Part shown: piece by piece, positions 57,673 to 64,000 of the stretch
How the letters are laid out: each line of letters begins with the position of its first letter
Numbering within the stretch: position 1 is the stretch's first letter
From: Oscillospiraceae bacterium
Lineage (GTDB): Bacteria > Bacillota > Clostridia > Oscillospirales > Oscillospiraceae
Direction: 5' to 3'
Length of the DNA stretch: 64,000 bases
Assembly (NCBI GenBank): GCA_017410075.1
Contig: JAFQRK010000032.1
Coordinates: 1-64,000, forward strand
Program-made: the position numbers and the translations under genes
Notes under the pieces: model-generated
Seen by the model: the letters and a program-made list of their open reading frames with translations, nothing else
What the model was told of the DNA's origin: nothing
The model's database searches: none

Positions 57673-58755
57673 ATGGAGCGAACTGAAGATATTGTAATGA
57701 TGCTGGATCAAATTCCGGATCCCGCCTTTTTGGTGCAAGACGGCATCATAACGCAGGTGAATCCTTCTGCATCCCGTTTACTGATCGAAACCGGCTGTTC
57801 CGTTACAGAAATGCTTGCAACCGGAGTGCAGGAATATGCTGCGTTCCACAGTGGCTATCTGGCTCTGACTCTGAAACGGGGCGACCAGCTGTGCAATGCT
57901 TCCGTAACACGGCTGAACGGCTGCGATCTGTTCGTTTTAAACCACGAGGCAGATCGGGCAGAGCTGCAGTCTATGGCCTTGGCCGCTCAGGAGCTGCGCA
58001 ATCCTCTGTCCACCGTTTTGTCGGTGGCGGACAGACTTTTTCCGCTGATCGGTGAGCAAAATGATGCCGCCGCTTTGGAGCAGGTCAGCAAGATCAACCG
58101 CGGTCTTTTCCAGATGCTTCGCATCGTCAGCAATATGTCCGATGCATATCGGTACGCCCAGGATTCTTCCGCCCGTCTGGAGACCAGGGACATCTGCAGT
58201 ATCATCGACGAACTGATCGCCGGGATCATCCCGCTTACGGACTACACCGGTATCCATCTGACCTACGAAAGCCCCAGGGAGCCTATTTTCTGCCTTGTGG
58301 ACAGCGAGAAGCTGGAACGGGCTGTGCATAACATTGTATCCAACGCCCTTAAATTTACCCCCGCCGGCGGCACCGTCGATATCAAGCTGACCCGGCGCAA
58401 GAATATGCTGTACCTGCGGGCGCAAAACACCGCATCGGATGTGCCGGGTCTGTCCCCTGCCAATTTCTATCGGCAGCATCTGCGTCAGCCCGGTCTGGAT
58501 GACAGCCGTTTTGGCATCGGTCTGGGTATGGTGCTGATCCACGGCGCCGCTACCGCCCACGGCGGTACTGTTCTGCTGGAAAAGACGCCCCAGGGCGGTA
58601 CCTGCATCACAATGTCCATTGCCCTGCGGCAGCGCACAGATCCAAATGTCAGAGAATCCGTTCTTCATGTGGATTATGCAGGAGAACGGGATCACAGATT
58701 GCTGGAGCTCTCCGACAGTCTGCCGGCTTCGCTTTACGGCATTGATAAAATCTAA
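57673..58755 (+). CDS. Histidine-kinase-like protein lacking the phospho-acceptor His
   Basis: A 360-residue soluble protein. Residues 5-60 look PAS-like (MMLDQIPDPAFLVQDGIITQ). The dimerisation helix reads MALAAQELRNPLSTVLSVAD where active kinases have SHELRTPL; Gln106 replaces the His. The ATPase domain keeps the N-box HNIVSNALKFTPAGG and the G2 loop GIGLGMVLIHGAATAHGG, but the G1 box (usually DxGxG) reads QNTASDVPG. No response regulator is adjacent. It may be an ATP-binding sensor or scaffold rather than a kinase. GAGGAGGG precedes ATG 57673. Confidence 0.85.
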   Translation: MERTEDIVMMLDQIPDPAFLVQDGIITQVNPSASRLLIETGCSVTEMLATGVQEYAAFHSGYLALTLKRGDQLCNASVTRLNGCDLFVLNHEADRAELQSMALAAQELRNPLSTVLSVADRLFPLIGEQNDAAALEQVSKINRGLFQMLRIVSNMSDAYRYAQDSSARLETRDICSIIDELIAGIIPLTDYTGIHLTYESPREPIFCLVDSEKLERAVHNIVSNALKFTPAGGTVDIKLTRRKNMLYLRAQNTASDVPGLSPANFYRQHLRQPGLDDSRFGIGLGMVLIHGAATAHGGTVLLEKTPQGGTCITMSIALRQRTDPNVRESVLHVDYAGERDHRLLELSDSLPASLYGIDKI

Positions 58756-58761
58756 ACCTTG

Positions 58762-58791
58762 CCTGACCCGGTTGCCCGGGTCAGGTTTTTT
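58762..58791 (+). terminator. Terminator of the kinase-like gene
   Basis: CCTGACCCGG (58762-58771) pairs with CCGGGTCAGG (58776-58785), then T6. Confidence 0.93.
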
Positions 58792-61613
58792 CATACATAA
58801 CGCTTCAGATACTGTCCGGTGTAGCTCTCTTCCACCGCTGCCACCTGCTCCGGCGTGCCTGCAGCAACCACATAGCCGCCGCCGTCGCCGCCCTCCGGGC
58901 CAAGGTCAATAATATGATCGGCGGTTTTGATCACATCCAGATTGTGCTCAATGACCAGAACTGTATTTCCGGCATCCACAAGCTTTTGCAGCACATCAAT
59001 GAGCTTGTGCACATCCGCTGCGTGCAAGCCCGTGGTGGGCTCGTCCAGAATATAGATGGTGCGGCCGGTGGACACTCTGGCCAGCTCCGTTGCCAGCTTT
59101 ACCCGCTGAGCCTCGCCGCCGGACAGCGTCGTGCTGGACTGACCCAGCTTGACATAGCCCAGACCAACCTCCACCAGAGTCTGTGCCTTTCGGCGGATCT
59201 TCGGCAGGTTTTCGAAAAATTCCACCGCTTCCTCCGCCGTCATTTCCAGCACATCGGAGATATTCTTACCCTTATAGCGCACCTCCAGCGTCTCGCGGTT
59301 ATACCGGGCGCCGTGGCAGACCTCGCAGGGCACATACACATCCGCCAGGAAGTGCATTTCGATCTTCACAAGGCCGTCACCGCTGCAGGCTTCGCAGCGG
59401 CCGCCCTTGACATTAAAGGAGAATCTGCCGGGGCCATAGCCGCGGATCTTCGCATCGTTGGTCGAAGCAAACAGATCCCGAATATCGTTGAACAAACCCG
59501 TATAGGTGGCTGGATTGGAGCGAGGCGTTCTGCCTATGGGACTTTGGTCAATGTCAATGACCTTATCCAGATGCTGCAAGCCCTCCACACAGCGGCAGGC
59601 GCCGGGACGGGTACGGGCATGATTTAGGCGACCCAGCAGGGTCTTGTTCAGAACTTCCCCCACCAGACTGGATTTTCCGGAACCGGATACACCGGTCACG
59701 CAGGTCAGCGTGCCCAGAGGAATATCCACATCCACATTTTTCAGATTGTTTTCCGTTGCGCCGCGGATGCTTAAGCTTTCGCCGCTTCCGCTGCGTCTTG
59801 CGGCGGGGACCGGGATCTTTTTGAAGCCGGACAGATACTGACCGGTCAGGGATTCCTTGCAAGCCACAATATCCTCCAGCGAGCCGGTGGCAACGATCTC
59901 ACCGCCGCGGCTGCCTGCACCGGGACCCACATCCACGATAAAATCTGCAGCGCGCATCGTATCCTCATCGTGCTCCACCACGATCAGGGTATTGCCCTGA
60001 TCCCGCAGATGCTTCAGCGTTGCCAGCAGCTTGTCATTATCCCGCTGGTGCAGGCCGATGGAGGGCTCGTCCAGAATATACAACACGCCCATCAGCGATG
60101 AGCCGATCTGGGTCGCCAGACGGATACGCTGGCTCTCACCGCCGGACAGCGTTCCCGATGCCCGTGCCAGGGTCAAATACCCCAGACCCACATCCTTCAA
60201 AAACTGCAGCCGGGTGCGGATCTCCTTAACGATCTGCTCCGCCACCACAGCCAGGCTGCCTTCCAGGCGGAGGTCTTTCATAAACGCCAGCCCTTTTTCC
60301 ACACTCATCGCGCAAAAATCCATAATGCCGATGCCGCCCACGGTAACTGCACGGGCGATCTCAGAAAGGCGGTTTCCGTGGCATCTGGGACAGGGGGCGC
60401 TGGACATACATTCCTCCAGCTCCTTACGGGCAGCATCCGACTGCGTTTCCCGGAAACGGCGGCTGATATTGTTCATAATGCCCTCAAAGGGCTGCTCCAG
60501 CACACCCATACCGTTTCCGCGGTTATAGGTCATACGCAGCTTTTCGCCCTTGGTGCCGTAAAGGATCACATCCACAGCCTCGGGAGGGAGCTTTTCAAAG
60601 GGCTCATTCAGATCAAAGCGGTATTTCTTTGCCAGCGCTTCAAAATACATACGGAATACCGAATCCGTCCGGGCGCTGCTCCAGCCGGATGCTTGAATGG
60701 CGCCGTCCAGAATGGACTTTGTCTTGTCCGGGATCACCAGATCCGGATCCGCCACCAGCTGGAAGCCCAGGCCGGTACAATCCGGGCAGGCGCCTGCCGG
60801 ATTGTTGAAGGAAAACATCCGGGGCTCCAGTTCTGTCAGACTGATGCCGCAGTCCTCGCAGGCATAATTCTGGGAGAAGGTCAGCTCCTCGCCGGTTGCC
60901 GGCAGCTGAACGATCACCAGACCGCCGCTGTGGGTGCAGGCTGTTTCGATGGAATCCGTCAAACGGCGGCGCAGACCGTCCTTCAGCGCAAGGCGATCCA
61001 CCACCAGCTCAATATCGTGCTTCTTGTTCTTTTCGCAGGTGATCTCCTCCGTCAGGTCATACAAAATGCCATCCACCCGCACACGGGCGAAGCCGGATTT
61101 CCGGGCATCCTCAAAGACCTTCTGGTGTTCACCCTTTTTACCGCGAATCACGGGAGAAAGGATGATAAACCGTGTGCCCTCACCCAGAGTCTGCACCCGA
61201 TCTACGATCTGGTCGATGGTCTGGCGGCGGATCTCCTTGCCGCACTTGGGGCAATGGGGCGTACCCACCCGCGCCCACAGAAGACGCAGATAGTCGTAAA
61301 TTTCCGTCACCGTACCCACGGTGGAACGGGGATTTTTGGAGGTGGTCTTTTGATCAATGGAAATGGCGGGAGAAAGTCCGTCAATGGAATCCACATCCGG
61401 CTTGTCCATCTGCCCCAGAAACTGCCGGGCGTAGGCGCTTAGACTCTCCACATACCGGCGCTGACCCTCGGCATAAATGGTATCAAAAGCCAGGCTGGAC
61501 TTGCCCGAGCCGGAAAGGCCCGTAAAGACGATCAGCTTGTCTCTCGGAATGGTCAGATCAATATTTTTCAGGTTGTTTTCCCTTGCACCCTGAATGATAA
61601 TTTTGTCGTTCAT
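58791..61613 (-). CDS. uvrA: Excinuclease ABC subunit A
   Basis: A 940-residue Uvr[21 protein letters not shown] then [20 protein letters not shown], zinc modules [14 protein letters not shown] and [17 protein letters not shown], two ABC signatures ([40 protein letters not shown]), and [15 protein letters not shown] / [15 protein letters not shown]. It scans DNA for damage and loads UvrB. ATG 61613 follows GGGGTG; the in-frame ATG at 61631 has no site. Confidence 0.98.
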   Translation of the reverse strand: MNDKIIIQGARENNLKNIDLTIPRDKLIVFTGLSGSGKSSLAFDTIYAEGQRRYVESLSAYARQFLGQMDKPDVDSIDGLSPAISIDQKTTSKNPRSTVGTVTEIYDYLRLLWARVGTPHCPKCGKEIRRQTIDQIVDRVQTLGEGTRFIILSPVIRGKKGEHQKVFEDARKSGFARVRVDGILYDLTEEITCEKNKKHDIELVVDRLALKDGLRRRLTDSIETACTHSGGLVIVQLPATGEELTFSQNYACEDCGISLTELEPRMFSFNNPAGACPDCTGLGFQLVADPDLVIPDKTKSILDGAIQASGWSSARTDSVFRMYFEALAKKYRFDLNEPFEKLPPEAVDVILYGTKGEKLRMTYNRGNGMGVLEQPFEGIMNNISRRFRETQSDAARKELEECMSSAPCPRCHGNRLSEIARAVTVGGIGIMDFCAMSVEKGLAFMKDLRLEGSLAVVAEQIVKEIRTRLQFLKDVGLGYLTLARASGTLSGGESQRIRLATQIGSSLMGVLYILDEPSIGLHQRDNDKLLATLKHLRDQGNTLIVVEHDEDTMRAADFIVDVGPGAGSRGGEIVATGSLEDIVACKESLTGQYLSGFKKIPVPAARRSGSGESLSIRGATENNLKNVDVDIPLGTLTCVTGVSGSGKSSLVGEVLNKTLLGRLNHARTRPGACRCVEGLQHLDKVIDIDQSPIGRTPRSNPATYTGLFNDIRDLFASTNDAKIRGYGPGRFSFNVKGGRCEACSGDGLVKIEMHFLADVYVPCEVCHGARYNRETLEVRYKGKNISDVLEMTAEEAVEFFENLPKIRRKAQTLVEVGLGYVKLGQSSTTLSGGEAQRVKLATELARVSTGRTIYILDEPTTGLHAADVHKLIDVLQKLVDAGNTVLVIEHNLDVIKTADHIIDLGPEGGDGGGYVVAAGTPEQVAAVEESYTGQYLKRYV

Positions 61614-61802
61614 AGGGTTCACCCCAGTCATAAAATCTTACCCAATATTATACCACATTTTTTGCATCAGCACAAGCACTAATTCAAACAAAATTTCGCC
61701 ATCGCCGGTCAGTATGCACATCCACCTAAGAAAGCTCCGGAAACTTGCTTTTTTTAGTTGGATTTTTTAGGGAATTCGTATTGCTTTTTCCTTGACTTTA
61801 AT

Positions 61803-61810
61803 GGTATAAT
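61803..61810 (+). promoter_or_regulatory. Extended -10 promoter upstream of prs
   Basis: TGGTATAAT contains a TGn-extended TATAAT (61805-61810), 60 bp before the prs start. A weak TTGCTT lies 18 bp upstream. The rest of 61614-61802 is AT-rich without a supported gene. Confidence 0.6.
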
Positions 61811-61869
61811 GTGTAAAAGCCCATCTATGGGCAAAGAACAGAAACAGATGAGAAGAGAGGTATGTTCTG

Positions 61870-62835
61870 ATGATCGCATATGCAGAGCACTTAATGGTCT
61901 TCACCGGCAACTCCAATCCCGAGTTTGCCAAAACCATTTGTAAGGAACTGGGCATCGAGCTGGGCGACGGCCAGGTCAACACCTTTGCCGACGGCGAAGT
62001 TGCTGTTACGCTGAACGAAACTGTCAGCGGCGCCGATGTCTTCCTGATCCAGTCCACCTGCAAGCCCGTCAATGACCGCCTGATGGAGCTGCTGGTTATG
62101 ATCGACGCTTGCCGTCGTGCTTCCGCCGGCAGAATCACCGCTGTCATCCCCTACTTCGGCTATGCCCGTCAGGACCGCAAGGCTAAGAGCCGCGATCCCA
62201 TCACCGCCAAGCTGGTGGCCAACATTTTGACCGCCGCCGGTGCTGACCGCATTTTGACTATGGATCTGCACGCTGCCCAGATTCAGGGCTTCTTCGATAT
62301 CCCCCTGGATCACCTGCAGGGCAACCCCTCTTTTGTAAAATATTATCTGGATAAATTCCCTGAGGATCAGTACAACCACGATGACTTTGTGGTCGTCTCC
62401 CCCGATGTTGGCTCTGTCGCCCGCGCCCGTGCCTTTGCTGCAAAGGTCCATATGGGTCTGGCCATCGTTGACAAGCGCCGCCAGAAGGCCAATGTCTGTG
62501 AGGTTATGAATGTCATCGGCGATGTTAAGGGCAAGACCTGCATCCTGTACGACGATATCGTTGATACCGCAGGTTCTCTGTGCAATGCTGCAAAGGCCCT
62601 GGTAGAAGTCGGCGGCGCTAAGGCGGTTTACGCCTGCGCCACCCACGGCGTTCTGTCCGGCCCTGCTTATGAGCGTCTGGAGGCAAGCCCCATTGAGGAG
62701 ATGGTATTCCTGAATACCATTCCCCAGTCCGGCAACACTGCCAGCGGCAAGCTGAAGTTCCTGGATGTTGCCCCCATTTTTGCCCGTGCCATTGAGCATG
62801 TTCACGGCGGTACTTCCATCGCCGACCTGTTTTAA
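61870..62835 (+). CDS. prs: Ribose-phosphate pyrophosphokinase
   Basis: A 321-residue PRPP synthase: VFTGNSNPEFAKTICKELGI, FADGEVAVTLNETVSGADVF, ITAVIPYFGYARQDRKAKSR, DLHAAQIQGFF and the PRPP-binding loop CILYDDIVDTAGSLCNAAKA. It makes PRPP for nucleotide, His and Trp synthesis. ATG 61870 follows GAGAGG. pth starts 3 bp after its stop, so prs-pth-mfd form an operon. Confidence 0.97.
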   Translation: MIAYAEHLMVFTGNSNPEFAKTICKELGIELGDGQVNTFADGEVAVTLNETVSGADVFLIQSTCKPVNDRLMELLVMIDACRRASAGRITAVIPYFGYARQDRKAKSRDPITAKLVANILTAAGADRILTMDLHAAQIQGFFDIPLDHLQGNPSFVKYYLDKFPEDQYNHDDFVVVSPDVGSVARARAFAAKVHMGLAIVDKRRQKANVCEVMNVIGDVKGKTCILYDDIVDTAGSLCNAAKALVEVGGAKAVYACATHGVLSGPAYERLEASPIEEMVFLNTIPQSGNTASGKLKFLDVAPIFARAIEHVHGGTSIADLF

Positions 62836-62838
62836 GCC

Positions 62839-63432
62839 GTGTTCGGCCGAAAAGAGGAAAGCTGGCTGATCGTCGGACTGGGCAATCCCGGCAAGGATTA
62901 TGAACGCACCCGTCACAACGCAGGCTTCCGGGCGCTGGATCTTCTCAGCGCCAAGCTGGGCTGCAAGGTGGACAAGGGCAAGTTCCAGGGTCTGTACGGT
63001 CAAACCGCCTATGCCGGCAAAAAGCTGTACCTTCTGAAGCCGCTGACCTATATGAATCTGTCCGGCAGATCGGTGCTGCAGCTGAGTGCTTACTATAAGA
63101 TCCCGCCCCAGCGGATCATCGTTTTGTTTGACGATATCTCCCTGGAGCCCGGACGGCTGCGTATCCGCGCGGAGGGCTCTGCCGGCGGTCACAACGGCAT
63201 CAAGTCCATCATTGCGGAGCTGGGAAGTCAGGACTTCCCCCGTATCAAGATCGGTGTAGGTGCCAAGCCCCACGAACAGCAGGATCTGGCCGACTGGGTG
63301 CTGTCATCTTTCAGCGCAAGCGAGGAAAAAGACCTTGCATCCGCCCTGGCACGCGGCGCAGAGGCTGCGCTGTGCATCATTGATCACGGCGTGCCGGAGG
63401 CAGCCAACCGCTACAACGGTTCACAGCCGTAA
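62839..63432 (+). CDS. pth: Peptidyl-tRNA hydrolase
   Basis: A 197-residue protein with IVGLGNPGKDYERTRHNAGF (catalytic His), LLKPLTYMNLSGRSV, VLFDDISLEPGRLRIRAEGS, GGHNGIKSIIAELGSQDFPR and IKIGVGAKP. It releases tRNA from stalled peptidyl-tRNA. GTG start, only 3 bp after prs, without a strong ribosome site, so translation probably depends on coupling. Confidence 0.96.
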   Translation: MFGRKEESWLIVGLGNPGKDYERTRHNAGFRALDLLSAKLGCKVDKGKFQGLYGQTAYAGKKLYLLKPLTYMNLSGRSVLQLSAYYKIPPQRIIVLFDDISLEPGRLRIRAEGSAGGHNGIKSIIAELGSQDFPRIKIGVGAKPHEQQDLADWVLSSFSASEEKDLASALARGAEAALCIIDHGVPEAANRYNGSQP

Positions 63433-63449
63433 ATATTGTCAAAACACCA

Positions 63450-63478
63450 CGGAAAGGGGGTACTGATCCCCCTTTCCG
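63450..63478 (+). repeat. GC-rich hairpin between pth and mfd
   Basis: CGGAAAGGGGG pairs with CCCCCTTTCCG around TACTGAT. No T-tract follows, so it may reduce or stabilise rather than end the transcript. Confidence 0.6.
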
Positions 63479-63501
63479 CATTGTTGCGTGGAGGAAAAAC
63501 C

Positions 63502-64000
63502 GTGAAAACACTTTTATCTGCTCTGCAAAGCATCCCGGAATATCAGAGTTTGCTGCGCTGCATTGCCGATGGACAGGCCGCTGCTGTTACCGGCATCGGA
63601 CAGATCAACCGCAGCCATATCCTTGCCGGTCTATACCGGGATATTGCTGCGCCTATGGTGCTCCTCTGCCAGGACGATATGGCCGCAAGAAAGCTGCAGG
63701 AAGAGTTGAAGGCATTTCTGGGCGACACCGTCCCCATCCTCCCCTCCCGGGAGCTGACGCTTTACGACAGCGCCGTGGTTTCCCGTGCCTGGGAGCAAAA
63801 GCGGCTGCGGCAGCTTTACGATCTTTGCCGCGGCGAGACCCGACTGCAAATTATGACCTGGGAATCCCTGAGTCAGCGGACGATGCCGCCCCAGGTATTG
63901 ATGAATGCCGCCTTCACGCTGGAGGTTGGCAAAGAATATGATCTTGAGGCGCTGACCGCCCGTTTGACAGCTGCAGGCTACAGCCGCTGCGGTATGGTGG
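63502..64000 (+). CDS. mfd: Transcription-repair coupling factor, N-terminal part (runs off the right edge)
   Basis: 166 residues of Mfd: a GTG start after GGAGGAAA, LLSALQSIPEYQSLL, AAAVTGIGQINRSHILAGLY, PMVLLCQDDMAARKLQEELK and the UvrB-homology region with LPSRELTLYDSAVVSRAWEQ. These are features of the UvrB-like N-terminal module. Position after pth is the usual Firmicute order. The helicase domains lie beyond the window. Confidence 0.93.
   Translation, partial: MKTLLSALQSIPEYQSLLRCIADGQAAAVTGIGQINRSHILAGLYRDIAAPMVLLCQDDMAARKLQEELKAFLGDTVPILPSRELTLYDSAVVSRAWEQKRLRQLYDLCRGETRLQIMTWESLSQRTMPPQVLMNAAFTLEVGKEYDLEALTARLTAAGYSRCGMV

Overview
The window looks like a chromosomal segment of a spore-forming, gut-associated Firmicute of class Clostridia (Oscillospirales/Ruminococcaceae-like; this placement is inference). 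The grounds are strong AGGAGG ribosome binding sites, frequent GTG and TTG starts, a cysteine T-box leader, a SpoIIID regulator, a bile salt hydrolase-type enzyme, lipoprotein glycoside hydrolases, and housekeeping blocks in Firmicute order (prs-pth-mfd, tsaD-rimI, cysS). No database search was possible, so all names rest on motifs and recalled family features.

Layout. 1-5.8 kb is a visibly AT-richer accessory island: a MerR fragment, a SLOG-family gene, a small HTH regulator, an operon of C5 cytosine methyltransferase, nucleotidyltransferase-fold protein and DUF262 protein (a candidate defence system), a small basic protein, and a complete toxin-antitoxin-SecB-like chaperone (TAC) module with a perfect operator inside its promoter. 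5.8-8.6 kb holds a Fic-fold gene that has lost its catalytic His and inhibitory Glu, and a lipoprotein tyrosine phosphatase. 8.8-25.1 kb is one glycan-use locus: 4-alpha-glucanotransferase, type I pullulanase, secreted GH53 galactanase, GH13 amylase, an unrecognised 601-residue protein, a zinc-ribbon protein, a cytosolic GH53, then a MalEFG/MsmK-type ABC importer whose binding protein carries an extra C-terminal domain. Two hairpins separate the binding protein from the permeases.

25.2-31.8 kb (minus strand) has a corrinoid-activator-type ferredoxin/ASKHA protein, then an operon of HPr-kinase-like protein, PqqD-like protein, a signal-peptidase-like/nucleotidyltransferase fusion, an ABC exporter and a GNAT-like acyltransferase. 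It resembles the tailoring and export half of a lasso-peptide cluster with no cyclase or obvious precursor. 31.9-38.7 kb has an SGNH hydrolase, a choloylglycine hydrolase, an Fe-S aldo/keto reductase, a Na/Pi symporter, a MATE exporter and a GNAT. 38.9 kb has three tandem DnaA-box-like sites.

39.1-50.4 kb is mostly housekeeping: tsaD, rimI, polA and cysS overlap by 4 nt each and are led by a Cys T-box. These are followed by a PlsC-like acyltransferase, a PHP phosphoesterase, spoIIID, a NAGPA-type glycosidase with a membrane-anchored partner, a small protein ending PVQDADDL, and rlmH. 50.4-64 kb has rsmE, tRNA-Leu(GAG), a hairpin-rich scar with an inverted tRNA fragment, small genes, a sialate-esterase-like SGNH protein, tRNA-Ala(CGC), an E2-like acyltransferase without the catalytic His, uvrB, radC, a histidine-kinase-like protein without the phospho-acceptor His, uvrA, prs, pth and the start of mfd.

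The best candidates for something undescribed are the methyltransferase/nucleotidyltransferase/DUF262 operon, the kinase/PqqD/peptidase-NTase/exporter cassette, and the TAC module.
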